Below, in pieces: positions 1 to 8,244 of a DNA stretch of 64,000 bases. The stretch is taken from contig NZ_JAYTLQ010000029.1 in the NCBI RefSeq assembly GCF_043729335.1, positions 1 to 64,000 on the forward strand, given 5' to 3'. A program made the translations under genes and the position numbers. The stretch comes from Crenothrix sp043729335 (GTDB lineage Bacteria > Pseudomonadota > Gammaproteobacteria > Methylococcales > Methylomonadaceae). Numbering within the stretch: position 1 is the first letter of the stretch; every line of letters starts with the position of its first letter. The notes under the pieces are model-generated. The model did not search any database, was not told the origin of the DNA, and worked only from the letters and a program-made list of their open reading frames with translations.

Positions 1-65
1 AATTTCAGGGTCATGGGGTTTCAGTGCAGTTTTTATCACTGCACTATGTCAAAAATCCCTACAAA

Positions 66-425
66 TTAACACCTGCATTGATTTGTAGGGACTACCCGGA
101 ATTCTTTGTTATCCCTAGCCCATAATTCCAGTTTTTTTTCCTGTTTTAAACCGACCAGGGTAATTGCTTTAGGAGGGAAAGACACCTTGGCTTTGGTGAA
201 ATAATTGTTAAGTTTGCGCGTCACATGTTTACCGTAAATTTGCATAATATCTTCTACGGTTCTTTCGCCTAACGGATTAATTGGCGGAATATAATTTGGC
301 CTGATTTGCCCCCGAGGCTTTACCAATGTGACATCAGTTGGCCTATTTATGGGCTGGTATTCGGAGCAAGCGACCAGTAATGCTGTCAGGGTTAAGCTGG
401 CAATGATTTTACTTGTTGATTTCAT
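66..425 (-). CDS. small lipoprotein of unknown function
   Basis: The 119-residue product begins with a basic n-region and a hydrophobic stretch ending in LLVAC, a lipobox that places the lipidated cysteine at residue 20. The mature part is proline-rich at first, with PRGQIRPNYIPPINPLGER, then basic and amphipathic. Membrane anchoring after signal peptidase II cleavage is inferred from the lipobox. No catalytic motif is visible and I do not recognise the family. It stands alone at the left edge. The intact lipobox and the consistent composition argue that it is a real gene. Confidence 0.7.
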   Translation of the reverse strand: MKSTSKIIASLTLTALLVACSEYQPINRPTDVTLVKPRGQIRPNYIPPINPLGERTVEDIMQIYGKHVTRKLNNYFTKAKVSFPPKAITLVGLKQEKKLELWARDNKEFRVVPTNQCRC

Positions 426-556
426 AATGTGCGAGATAAAGAGGTTAGAGATTGTTGTACATTTTAAGCCATTAACATCTTAAGCTGTTTTCTAATCCTT
501 TAAATACCCGTCGCTATTTACACTTTATTAGCGAGTTACGGCCATACGGTGGATAA

Positions 557-695
557 CGTAGGGTGGTTTCGCGCCACAAAACTACTAATCCTATCACCAT
601 GCAAGCCTATTCCGGAGATATTCAAACGGATTCCTTCCAATGAACGCCTATGTTGTATTGGCTGCGGTGGTTTGCTGGCGCGAAGCCACCCTACG
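557..695. repeat. inverted-repeat element, GTAGGG family
   Basis: The left arm CGTAGGGTGGTTTCGCGCCA (557-576) is matched by the right arm TGGCGCGAAGCCACCCTACG (676-695) as its reverse complement with one mismatch in 20. The ends resemble those of the elements at 56770-56848 and 57807-57884, so all three probably belong to one dispersed miniature-repeat family. Confidence 0.7.
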
Positions 696-848
696 CGATC
701 TGGAATGGTTTGTAGAAGGAATTGCCTATGGCTCTCAGGTTGGAGAACCTGCCACACATTTAAAACCTAACGATACAACCAACCCAACAGACGAAGCTTT
801 CTATATGCCAATTGATTATATATCGGGTATTAATGCCGCTGTTTTGAC

Positions 849-922
849 AACTCCGTAAATATCCATTCATAGTCATAAGCTTATGGCTATGAGTGTCTAC
901 TCAAAGCTGAAATATCGGAGTT
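849..922. repeat. nested palindrome upstream of the sufT 3' end
   Basis: A 32-bp imperfect palindrome at 864-895 is centred on AAGCTT with CATAAGCTTATG at its core. It lies inside outer arms AACTCCG (849-855) and CGGAGTT (916-922). There is no T-tract, so it looks like a repeat element and not a simple terminator. Confidence 0.5.
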
Positions 923-986
923 AAGAATGTATGTGTGGATTATGCTATCTAAACGCTTGAATCAGCTTTAGTTTGTGGGCGGCAGA

Positions 987-1541
987 TCAATACAATCCAA
1001 GTTGCAATTGCGCCACTTCTGACATCATATCCCGTGACCAAGGCGGATCAAGCACCACTTCAACTTCCACTTTACCCACACCCGGTAAAGCACGAATACA
1101 CTTTTCCACATCGCCCTGAATAACCGGCCCCATACCGCAACCTGGTGCAGTCAGTGTCATAATGACATGCACATCATTCTCATCAGTGTGGGTTTCTGAA
1201 GGCCTGACATTGCAATAATACACCAAGCCTAAATCCACAATATTAACCGGAATTTCGGGGTCGTAAATGGTTTTCATCACTTCCCAGCAGTTTTGTTCCA
1301 CGGCTTCAGGGCTGGTTTCTGTTACCAACGTATGCAGCTGATGCGGCTCTTTGCCTAAAGCATCGGCATCTTCACTGGAAATACGTACCATATGGCCGTA
1401 GTCAGTCACCACCGTATAGTTACTGCCTAAAGCCTGGTGTATGGTGACGATAGCCCCTTGTTTTAAGGTGGTCGCATCACCATCAGGTACAGTGATTACA
1501 TTCACATCACGGGTTAAAACAACATCTTCTCTTTCTGCCAT
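987..1541 (-). CDS. sufT: putative Fe-S cluster assembly protein SufT (MIP18/DUF59 family)
   Basis: The 184-residue protein carries a MIP18 (DUF59) domain in its second half, with DPEIPVNIVDLGLVY at about 94-108, TAPGCGMG with a conserved cysteine near 135, and a terminal DPPW motif. The N-terminal half matches the extra domain of the long SufT subfamily. The family works in maturation of Fe-S proteins in the cytoplasm as an accessory to SUF-type assembly. The gene lies 5 bp downstream of the SDR gene on the same strand, so they are probably co-transcribed. No suf operon is present nearby. Assignment to the SufT subfamily is firm from length and motifs; the client proteins are unknown. Confidence 0.88.
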   Translation of the reverse strand: MAEREDVVLTRDVNVITVPDGDATTLKQGAIVTIHQALGSNYTVVTDYGHMVRISSEDADALGKEPHQLHTLVTETSPEAVEQNCWEVMKTIYDPEIPVNIVDLGLVYYCNVRPSETHTDENDVHVIMTLTAPGCGMGPVIQGDVEKCIRALPGVGKVEVEVVLDPPWSRDMMSEVAQLQLGLY

Positions 1542-1546
1542 AGTTT

Positions 1547-2275
1547 TTATAAATGAATAGTATGTGCGTCTATTGTTTGACCGGTTATGCCGATGCTCGC
1601 ATCGCCAAATAAATATAAAACTGCCGGAGCTAAGGAGGTGGTAGGCGGTAACTCGGCCTTATCTTCACCTGGAAACGCCCTGTTTCGCAGTGGTGAATCC
1701 ACAGGCCCTGGCACTAAAACGTTGACACGAATTTTGTTGGATGATTCAAGTTCTTCTGCCATTATTTTGGCCAAGGCTTCCACTGCAATTTTAGATACGC
1801 CGTAAGCACCGGTATAAGCCTGCGCGATTCTAACCGTAGAGTCTGAAGTAAATACAATGGAGGCGGTTTTACTTTTTTGTAGCACTGGCAATAAAACCCG
1901 TGTGAGTAAAAACGGTGCGCTAAGATTGACATTTAAACTATGCCCCCAATCTTTAGTATCCAGCAAAGCCATGGGCGTAAAGGCAATAAACTCTGCCGCA
2001 CAATGCAACAATCCCTGCAACGAGCCATAAGTAAACTCAACACGATTGGCAAGCTCCTGGTAATCGTTTTCGCTAGCGCCTGCCAAATCAAACGGATACA
2101 TAATAGGCTCGGGGGCACCGATAGCTACTATGCTATCGTACGTGCTTTCCAGCTTGGGAATGTTTTTGTCCAGCAAAATAACATGAGCGCCTGCTTGCGC
2201 TAAAGTAATCGCTGCGGCACTGCCTACGCCGCCAGCGGCACCGGTAATTAAAATAACTTGTTTTTTTAGTGACAT
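1547..2275 (-). CDS. short-chain dehydrogenase/reductase, YciK-like
   Basis: This is a 242-residue classical SDR. The dinucleotide-binding motif TGAAGGVG is at 11-18, the NxS segment of the fold (LNVNLSAPF) near 114-122, and the catalytic Tyr158-x3-Lys162 follows a serine at 144/146. Length and sequence resemble YciK-type oxidoreductases, which in many gammaproteobacteria follow ubiG (often with a phosphatase gene between). The same order is seen here, with ubiG 136 bp upstream and sufT immediately downstream. The substrate is unknown. NAD(P)-dependence follows from the fold. Confidence 0.85.
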   Translation of the reverse strand: MSLKKQVILITGAAGGVGSAAAITLAQAGAHVILLDKNIPKLESTYDSIVAIGAPEPIMYPFDLAGASENDYQELANRVEFTYGSLQGLLHCAAEFIAFTPMALLDTKDWGHSLNVNLSAPFLLTRVLLPVLQKSKTASIVFTSDSTVRIAQAYTGAYGVSKIAVEALAKIMAEELESSNKIRVNVLVPGPVDSPLRNRAFPGEDKAELPPTTSLAPAVLYLFGDASIGITGQTIDAHTIHL

Positions 2276-2411
2276 ACGCTTGCACTTATCCAGGCTGAGT
2301 GTATTTGAATTAGTCTCATTGCAGCTGTTCGGATGTTGGTTTGATGATATTTAACAACGGCTGTAATGGGATTATCTGTATGGAATCACAAAGCTAATAA
2401 ATACTCAGCCA

Positions 2412-3119
2412 CTACTCTGCACGTTTAAAAGCAGCGATGTAATTAATATCTATGTCTTTGCCAAGACTAAAATGCTTGTTAAAAGGATTGTATTCAATAC
2501 CGACCATACCTTGCAATTCAAGGCCTACAGCTCGTGCTGACTGGCTTAACTCCGAAGGCTTTATAAATTTGTGATAGTCATGCGTCCCTCTCGGGAGCAT
2601 TCTCAGGATATGTTCAGCAGCGACTATAGCTAAGGCATAGGCTTTGGGTTTACGGTTAAGTGTAGAAAAAAACACCATTCCTCCCGGTCTAACCAGGGTA
2701 GCGCAAGCGGCTATAATTGACCCCGGATCAGGCACATGCTCTAACATTTCCATACACGTTACATGGTCAAAACTGCCAGGCTGCTGTTCGGCTAATTTCT
2801 CTGCACTGATTTTTTGATAATGGGCATGAATGCCGGTTTCTAACGCGTGTAAATCAGCCACATCAATCAAGTCTTCACTTAAATCTATCCCCAAAGCGTC
2901 TGCGCCGTGCTTGGCCAAACCTTCGGTTAAAATACCACCGCCACACCCTACATCTACTATACGTCTACCGGCGAGACTGATGTAGCGTTGAATAAAGCTA
3001 ATACGCAAAGGGTTAATGTCGTGTAAGGTTTTGAATTCACCTTTAGTATCCCACCAGCGCTCAGCCATTGAACCAAACTTGTGAATTTCATGTGGGTATA
3101 CGTTTTCTTTTGCGGTCAT
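2412..3119 (-). CDS. ubiG: bifunctional 2-polyprenyl-6-hydroxyphenol methylase / 3-demethylubiquinol 3-O-methyltransferase
   Basis: The 235-residue class I SAM methyltransferase has motif I VDVGCGGGILTEGL at about 56-69 and the UbiG-type opening with AERWWDTKGEFKTLHDINPLR. It performs both O-methylations of ubiquinone biosynthesis in the cytoplasm, working on membrane-associated intermediates. Length equals the usual UbiG length of about 235-245. It heads a minus-strand group with the YciK-like SDR and sufT, a context often seen in gammaproteobacteria. No start ambiguity is apparent. Confidence 0.95.
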   Translation of the reverse strand: MTAKENVYPHEIHKFGSMAERWWDTKGEFKTLHDINPLRISFIQRYISLAGRRIVDVGCGGGILTEGLAKHGADALGIDLSEDLIDVADLHALETGIHAHYQKISAEKLAEQQPGSFDHVTCMEMLEHVPDPGSIIAACATLVRPGGMVFFSTLNRKPKAYALAIVAAEHILRMLPRGTHDYHKFIKPSELSQSARAVGLELQGMVGIEYNPFNKHFSLGKDIDINYIAAFKRAE

Positions 3120-3249
3120 GGTATGAATCCTGATTTAAGCCGTCATAGTTTACTATACCTGTGACGGTTCGTCATGGGTTGATAGCCCTCTCTAAAAAAA
3201 GAGGATATTTCGACACAATCTCGCTAAACATAAAGCACAGTAAATAGAG

Positions 3250-4089
3250 TCAAACAAGCTCCGAATACCCCGTTTTAAAATCTGGATAAATAAACCGGTA
3301 GCCCAATTTTTTAAGCCTGTCATTACGACACCGCTTGTTCTTCTCGCTATTCTCTTCGCTATTTTTAGCAATGGGTGGATCGCAATTTAATGTCTCGGTC
3401 ATCCAGGTGATGACATCCCACAGGCGCGCAGGATCGTTATCACTGGCTAAATAACATTGCTCAAGCTTAACACCCGCCAAGCGTTGTTCCAGCAAAAACA
3501 TTAATACGCCAACGCAATCGCGCTGATGGATTCTATTGGTGTAATAAGGCGGATGTTGCTGAATTACCGGTGTTTGCCGTGCCATTTTCAGTAAATATTC
3601 ACGTCCTCGCCCATAAATACCTGAAAAGCGCACGACAACATTGGCCAGATTATCTGCCATCAGTTTTTGCTCAGCGTTTACGATTTTTAAACTGGTCGTT
3701 TTTGTTGGCACAGTCACTGAATCTTCATCAACCCATTCGCCTTGCGATTGAGCGTAGACACTGGTGGACGACACAAATATCCACGCTGCTTTTGTAGGCG
3801 CTTGAGCAAAGCGGTTAAGCAGGTTATTAATGCCGGTTTCGTAAATGTCGTGATAACTGTTTTCGTTGCGGCCATCAGCGGATACAATAAAGAAAATATG
3901 TTCGAAGTCTGTTGCTAACCCTTCTAAATCGGCAGATGAAGTAATATCCGCACGGATAAACTTAACCTTTTCTGTGTTAGCAACGGGCGGATTACGCTTG
4001 AGTCCAGTCACGTCATGTCCGGCTTGCGCTAATAAATTGGCCAGCTCATAACCTATAGCGCCACAACCAACGATGAGAATTTTTGCCAT
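3250..4089 (-). CDS. NAD(P)-dependent epimerase/dehydratase-like protein, YeeZ-like
   Basis: The 279-residue protein has an N-terminal Rossmann motif GCGAIG at 8-13 and the extended-SDR segments IFVSSTSVYAQ and VVVRFSGIYGRGREY. The second looks like a degenerate active-site region without the usual YxxxK arrangement. YeeZ-type proteins are related to nucleotide-sugar epimerases, but their substrate is not established. The gene starts one base after the stop of the upstream DUF523-DUF1722 gene (stop at 4091), so the two are probably translationally linked. It ends 130 bp before the ubiG start. The function remains general. Confidence 0.8.
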   Translation of the reverse strand: MAKILIVGCGAIGYELANLLAQAGHDVTGLKRNPPVANTEKVKFIRADITSSADLEGLATDFEHIFFIVSADGRNENSYHDIYETGINNLLNRFAQAPTKAAWIFVSSTSVYAQSQGEWVDEDSVTVPTKTTSLKIVNAEQKLMADNLANVVVRFSGIYGRGREYLLKMARQTPVIQQHPPYYTNRIHQRDCVGVLMFLLEQRLAGVKLEQCYLASDNDPARLWDVITWMTETLNCDPPIAKNSEENSEKNKRCRNDRLKKLGYRFIYPDFKTGYSELV

Positions 4090-4090
4090 G

Positions 4091-5026
4091 TCACACCGCG
4101 TTAGTCAGTTGTAATTCTTGCGGATAAGGCAACATATAGTAAGAATCTTCTATATAAGGATCCGGAGATTTACGAAAATGATGTTTAAGCAAAGTTAACG
4201 GCACTATAAGCGGCACTTCGCCTCGTCTATAACGTTCAATCAGCTCACCCATTTCAGCTTTGTCATCGGCGGTAAGCTCTTTTTTTAAATAGCCTTGAAT
4301 ATGCTGTAGTACGTTGACATGGCTTTTACGGCTAGCTAATTTTTTTAGAGTGGCCATCAACTGCACAATATAAGTGTCTGCAACTTCATTAACATTGTCT
4401 TTGGTTACTGTTGCTAACAACTGGCCTAGATCCACATAATTAGCATGGCTCATGATAATCAATTTGTGCCGCGCATGAAATTGCGTCAAACGCTGGGGTG
4501 ATAAGCCTTCTTTTAACAACTGCTTCCAGCGGTGCAGCACATAAACACGCTGGATAAAGTTTTCACGTAACTTTGGATCACCGAGCCGACCTTCCTCTTC
4601 AACCGGTAACAGCGGGTTGTTACGCATCATTTGGTCGGCATAAATACCGGTGCCCATTTGTTGCGGCTGTTCGTTGACATAGACCTTAACCCGTTCCATG
4701 CCACAACTGGGCGAACCTTTTTTCAGGATGTAGCCGCACAAATCATTATGAACCGATTTTTGCTGGTTAGCATAGTCACGTAAGGGGGCTGTAAAATCTT
4801 GTTCCGGACTTTTTACCCTTAAGCAGTGTATATCCTTATCTATTTTTACCAAATGAATAATAGGACGTGGTGTACCCATGCCAATAGCAACTTCCGGGCA
4901 AAATGGCTGGAAATCAAAATACTCGGCTAATGTGCCAACAATGTAGGCGTCCCGTTTGTGGCCGCCATCAAAGCGCACCGGTTGGCCAAGAAGACAACTG
5001 CTGATACCGACTGGGATTTTATTCAT
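4091..5026 (-). CDS. DUF523-DUF1722 protein (YbgA/TudS-like fusion)
   Basis: In this 311-residue protein residues 1-150 match DUF523, with cysteines at C11 (SSCLLG), C43 (PFCPEV) and C108 (SPSCGM). Residues about 180-300 match DUF1722 (YbgA). Characterised DUF523 proteins such as thiouracil desulfidase TudS use three cysteines to hold a labile [4Fe-4S] cluster. The same cysteine layout here suggests, but does not prove, a cluster-dependent desulfurase-like activity. The gene is closely followed by the YeeZ-like gene. In enterobacteria ybgA sits next to the photolyase gene; no photolyase is found here. Confidence 0.82.
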   Translation of the reverse strand: MNKIPVGISSCLLGQPVRFDGGHKRDAYIVGTLAEYFDFQPFCPEVAIGMGTPRPIIHLVKIDKDIHCLRVKSPEQDFTAPLRDYANQQKSVHNDLCGYILKKGSPSCGMERVKVYVNEQPQQMGTGIYADQMMRNNPLLPVEEEGRLGDPKLRENFIQRVYVLHRWKQLLKEGLSPQRLTQFHARHKLIIMSHANYVDLGQLLATVTKDNVNEVADTYIVQLMATLKKLASRKSHVNVLQHIQGYLKKELTADDKAEMGELIERYRRGEVPLIVPLTLLKHHFRKSPDPYIEDSYYMLPYPQELQLTNAV

Positions 5027-5079
5027 AATAGGTTAAATAAATAGCTTGAGGCGATTTGCATGTACCTAAACTCATACGT

Positions 5080-5478
5080 TCAATCAATAATGTCTGCTTG
5101 CTCCAGACTTTCAGGTTTAAAAAGCTCAGCAATGAGTGCAATATGGGGTTGTAATTGCGGAATCACCGGAATTTTCCAGGCTTTATCGACGATACGGGCA
5201 AATATATTATCCAGCCAAGGCCGATTGGATTTTGCTTGCTGCATGACAAATTGGTAGGATTCACCATCACTAACAATAGCAAAACCATCCATTCGCACCT
5301 CAATAGGCTCCGCTTCACCTAACAGTTGCACTTGAGCGTAGGCTGTTCTAGTGTCGAGATCAAAACTAAAATCGGTTATTTCTGCAATGCCCTTAAGTTT
5401 GTAATTAGCCACCCAAGTGATTAATTTATTGGGCGTCCATTTTATGGCTTTCTTTACGATACCGACTTTTAAACTCAT
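5080..5478 (-). CDS. conserved-looking hypothetical protein
   Basis: The 132-residue product has no signal peptide or membrane segment. It starts MSLKVGIVKKAIKWTPNKLITWVANYKLKG and contains alternating beta-like stretches followed by WLDNIFARIVDKAWKIPVIPQL. The start has a plausible position just inside a minus-strand gene group between dapB and the DUF523-DUF1722 gene. I do not recognise the family. The first half reads like a lipid- or membrane-associated beta domain, but this is an impression only. Confidence 0.65.
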   Translation of the reverse strand: MSLKVGIVKKAIKWTPNKLITWVANYKLKGIAEITDFSFDLDTRTAYAQVQLLGEAEPIEVRMDGFAIVSDGESYQFVMQQAKSNRPWLDNIFARIVDKAWKIPVIPQLQPHIALIAELFKPESLEQADIID

Positions 5479-5554
5479 GGTTAGCCTTTAATTTAATGTT
5501 AATTGGGTTATGACGAGAATTTTAACGGTTAGGGTTTGGCATTTGATACACGAA

Positions 5555-6352
5555 TCAAGCAATCCCTAAAACATCCTGCATATCATACAGACCCGTTTGT
5601 TTGCCCTGCAACCAAACAGCCGCCCTAACTGCGCCATTGGCAAACGTCATCCGGCTAGTGGCTTTATGAGTAATCTCCACTCGTTCACCTTCATCGGCAA
5701 ACATAACCGTGTGTTCGCCCACAATATCGCCCGCACGAATAGTGGAAAAACCGATGGTTTTACGATCACGTTCGCCAGTGTTGCCTTCTCGGCCATAAAT
5801 TGCACAATCTTTTAAATCACGATCCAGTGCCTTGGCAATCACTTCGCCCATGCGCAATGCCGTACCGGACGGCGCATCAATTTTATGCCGATGATGGGCT
5901 TCAATGATTTCAATGTCCGTGTAATCGCCCATGACTTTGGCGGCAATTTCCAATAATTTGAGCGACAAATTTACGCCGACACTCATATTGGGTGCAAACA
6001 CAATGGCCACATCGTTAGCCGCAGCTTGTATGGCGGTTTTTTGCTCATCCGTGTAACCGGTCGTACCGATCACCAGTTTTTTGCCCGCTTTACGGCATAT
6101 TTCAATCACCGCCATAGAAGCATCAGGACGGGTAAAATCGATTAATACATCAAATTGATCCAGCACAGACGTTACATCATCAACAATAATAATGCCCAAA
6201 GACCCGATTCCAGCCAATTCTCCGGCATCTTTACCGATAGCAGCGCTACCAGGTCTGGAAATAACCGTCGTCAGCAAACTATTGCTGCTGACCGCTGCTT
6301 TAATTAAACAAAGCCCCATGCGCCCTGATGCGCCAATAACTGCAATTCGCAT
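5555..6352 (-). CDS. dapB: 4-hydroxy-tetrahydrodipicolinate reductase
   Basis: The 265-residue enzyme shows the nucleotide-binding motif GASGRMG at 8-14 and the signature EAHHRHKIDAPSGTA that carries the catalytic histidines and lysine. It reduces 4-hydroxy-tetrahydrodipicolinate with NAD(P)H on the lysine/diaminopimelate pathway in the cytoplasm. The length is standard. The gene starts 5 bp after dnaJ on the same strand, giving the dnaJ-dapB order common in gammaproteobacteria, so it may share heat-shock transcripts from upstream. Confidence 0.96.
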   Translation of the reverse strand: MRIAVIGASGRMGLCLIKAAVSSNSLLTTVISRPGSAAIGKDAGELAGIGSLGIIIVDDVTSVLDQFDVLIDFTRPDASMAVIEICRKAGKKLVIGTTGYTDEQKTAIQAAANDVAIVFAPNMSVGVNLSLKLLEIAAKVMGDYTDIEIIEAHHRHKIDAPSGTALRMGEVIAKALDRDLKDCAIYGREGNTGERDRKTIGFSTIRAGDIVGEHTVMFADEGERVEITHKATSRMTFANGAVRAAVWLQGKQTGLYDMQDVLGIA

Positions 6353-6357
6353 GCTTA

Positions 6358-7491
6358 TTATCCAGTTAATTTATCAAAAAAACTCTTTACGCCGTCTGTC
6401 CACGAATGTTCCTGTGGATTATGTTTTTTACCGCCACCACTGAGTGATTGCCCCAGTTGTTCAACCAAAACTTTCTGTTCTTTGGTTAAATTTACCGGCG
6501 TTTCAATTTGCACTTTACACAGCAAATCGCCCACTGCTCCGCCACGTACAGGCTTAACGCCTTTGCCCCGCAATCTGAACAGTTTGCCGGTTTGGGTTTC
6601 AGCAGGAATTTTTAACGATACCTTGCCGTCCAGTGTAGGCACATGAATATCATCGCCTAAGCACGCGGTGACAAAACTGATCGGCACTTCGCAGTATAAG
6701 TTAGCGCCATCACGCGTAAAAATCTCATGATCTTTAACCTGGATTTGTACATACAAATCGCCTGCAGGAGCGCCGCGCTCACCCGCCTCACCTTCTCCGG
6801 TTAAGCGTATTCTATCGCCTGTATCGACACCTGCGGGGATTTTTGCCGATAAAGTTTTGCTTTCTTGTACGCGGCCTTGGCCATGGCATTTACCACACGG
6901 ATCTTTGATTTGCTTGCCCGTGCCACGGCAGGTAGGACAGGCTTGTTGCACAGAAAAGAAGCCTTGCTGCATGCGTACTTGGCCATGACCATGACAGGTA
7001 GAGCAAATCACAGGACTTGTGCCTTTTTTAGCGCCAGAACCCGTACATTCACTGCACACTACAGCAACAGGGATACGAATTTTGGCCTCGGTACCAGCAA
7101 CCGCTTCTTCCAGTGACAGCTCTAAGTTATAGCGTAGGTCATCACCGCGCTGTGCTGCGCCGCCACGTCTGCCATTCCCAAATATATCGCCAAACACATC
7201 GCCGAATACATCGCTAAAGCTTTCTGCGCCAAAACCGCCTGGCCGTCCACCACCGGATTGATCGACACCGGCATGGCCAAATTGGTCGTAAGCGGCACGT
7301 TTTTTGGAATCGGATAGAATCTCATAAGCTTCTTTAATTTGCTTAAATTTGATTTCAGCCGCTTCAGGATTATCCGCATTGCGGTCGGGATGATGCTTCA
7401 TCGCCATACTGCGATAGCTTTTTTTTATTTCTGCGTCGCTGGCGTTTCTATCTACGCCGAGGAGTTTGTAAAAGTCTTCTTTTGCTGCCAT
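6358..7491 (-). CDS. dnaJ: chaperone DnaJ
   Basis: The 377-residue co-chaperone has an N-terminal J domain with the HPD tripeptide (HHPDRN), a Gly/Phe-rich linker (GGRPGGFGAESFSDVFGD), and four zinc-binding CxxCxGxG repeats (CSECTGSG, CSTCHGHG, CPTCRGTG, CGKCHGQG). The C-terminal substrate-binding domains complete it. It stimulates the DnaK ATPase and delivers unfolded substrates. It is separated from dnaK by a DUF29 gene and repeat elements, unlike the usual adjacency, and is followed by dapB. Confidence 0.98.
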   Translation of the reverse strand: MAAKEDFYKLLGVDRNASDAEIKKSYRSMAMKHHPDRNADNPEAAEIKFKQIKEAYEILSDSKKRAAYDQFGHAGVDQSGGGRPGGFGAESFSDVFGDVFGDIFGNGRRGGAAQRGDDLRYNLELSLEEAVAGTEAKIRIPVAVVCSECTGSGAKKGTSPVICSTCHGHGQVRMQQGFFSVQQACPTCRGTGKQIKDPCGKCHGQGRVQESKTLSAKIPAGVDTGDRIRLTGEGEAGERGAPAGDLYVQIQVKDHEIFTRDGANLYCEVPISFVTACLGDDIHVPTLDGKVSLKIPAETQTGKLFRLRGKGVKPVRGGAVGDLLCKVQIETPVNLTKEQKVLVEQLGQSLSGGGKKHNPQEHSWTDGVKSFFDKLTG

Positions 7492-7497
7492 GGAATG

Positions 7498-7947
7498 TTA
7501 TTTTTGTGTGTTGTCAGGGTAAAAATCTTCGTCTAATAACTGTTTTTGCTCATAAGAGCATGTTACTGGAAATGTTGCTAGGGGTAATTTTGTCTCATTA
7601 ACAGCTAATTTTACCGCGCGGCCATAAGATTTTTCGATAGCTTCAGTGAGATAGTTCTTCAAGCTGGGCATATCGCTTAAAAGATAATCAAGTTGTATAC
7701 GTTGTTCATTGATGGAAGAATTCCAGCTATTACAGCGCATAGCAGGTTGATACTGCCATTTTAATAGATGGGCTATCAGGATGATAAGGCGATTAACCAA
7801 TTCTCTTTTATTGCTTTTTGCCATATCCTCTAATTCTTCGATTAAGTGAGTGGTATCAATTTCACTAAACCGCGCTTGTTTTAACAACAAGATATGTTCT
7901 TGGGTCCATAAATTAAAATCATGGTCGTAAAGCGTTTGGATATTCAT
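7498..7947 (-). CDS. DUF29 family protein
   Basis: The 149-residue helical protein shows the DUF29 pattern: LYDHDFNLWTQEHILLLKQ, LIEELEDMAKSNKREL, RLIILIAHLLKWQYQP and NSWNSSINEQR. The function of the family is unknown. Multi-copy DUF29 genes occur in cyanobacteria and some proteobacteria, often near mobile DNA. Here the gene sits between dnaJ (6 bp downstream) and dnaK (297 bp upstream), next to a miniature element with a target duplication. That makes it a likely later insertion into the dnaK-dnaJ pair. This is an inference from gene order. Confidence 0.82.
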   Translation of the reverse strand: MNIQTLYDHDFNLWTQEHILLLKQARFSEIDTTHLIEELEDMAKSNKRELVNRLIILIAHLLKWQYQPAMRCNSWNSSINEQRIQLDYLLSDMPSLKNYLTEAIEKSYGRAVKLAVNETKLPLATFPVTCSYEQKQLLDEDFYPDNTQK

Positions 7948-8006
7948 TAGTGCCCTACCGTAAATAAAAAAGCGTGGTTACGCATTAATAACCCAGCTTT
8001 CAAGAG

Positions 8007-8080
8007 CACTGCATTAAGTTAAGCAAGAAATCTCCCTTTCCTACTGGAGAAGGGGCGTGTTCTTAACTTAATGGCAGTGA
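8007..8080. mobile_element. 74-bp MITE-like element with terminal inverted repeats and a 10-bp flanking duplication
   Basis: The ends read CACTGCATTAAGTTAAG (from 8007) and CTTAACTTAATGGCAGTG (to 8079), reverse complements apart from one inserted base. The 10-mer CTTTCAAGAG occurs immediately before (7997-8006) and immediately after (8081-8090) the element, as expected for a target-site duplication. It contains no coding capacity. A related end, CTTAACTTAATACCAGTGAC, recurs near 36466-36485. It lies between DUF29 and dnaK. Confidence 0.7.
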
Positions 8081-8179
8081 CTTTCAAGAGATGTTACGCA
8101 TTGTCCACGAAAACCACAAAAAACTCCAACAGACATGATGCTGTAACGAACTGCCTTGCTCTACCGGTTAAAACGCCAA

Positions 8180-8231
8180 AGCAGGTCTAGCATATTCCCT
8201 TCTAACTAAAGGAAAATATTGCCGACCTGCT
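8180..8231. repeat. imperfect hairpin 3' of dnaK
   Basis: The arms AGCAGGTC (8180-8187) and GACCTGCT (8224-8231) are perfect. The intervening bases extend the pairing through CATATTCCCTT against AAGGAAAATATT. It lies 14 bp after the dnaK stop on the minus strand. It may stabilise or end the dnaK message, but no T-tract follows on the minus strand. Confidence 0.5.
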
Positions 8232-8244
8232 CAATTGGTTTTAC

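Larger units (their letters stand above)
426..986. other. 560-bp stretch without a convincing gene, holding two palindromic elements
   Basis: Two inverted-repeat elements (557-695 and 849-922) occupy much of this stretch. Between them, around 700-858 on the plus strand, an open frame ends in YISGINAAVLTTP and could be the 3' remnant of a lost gene. It has no start or ribosome binding site outside the repeat and is left unannotated. Confidence 0.5.

Noticed and set aside
640..858. 72-residue gene on the plus strand
   Set aside because: The start lies inside a repeat element and no family match or ribosome binding site supports it; at most a gene remnant.
3187..3204. Terminator hairpin between ubiG and the YeeZ-like gene
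   Set aside because: CCTCT and AGAGG form only a 5-bp stem with the A/T run in the loop, so it is not a credible terminator.
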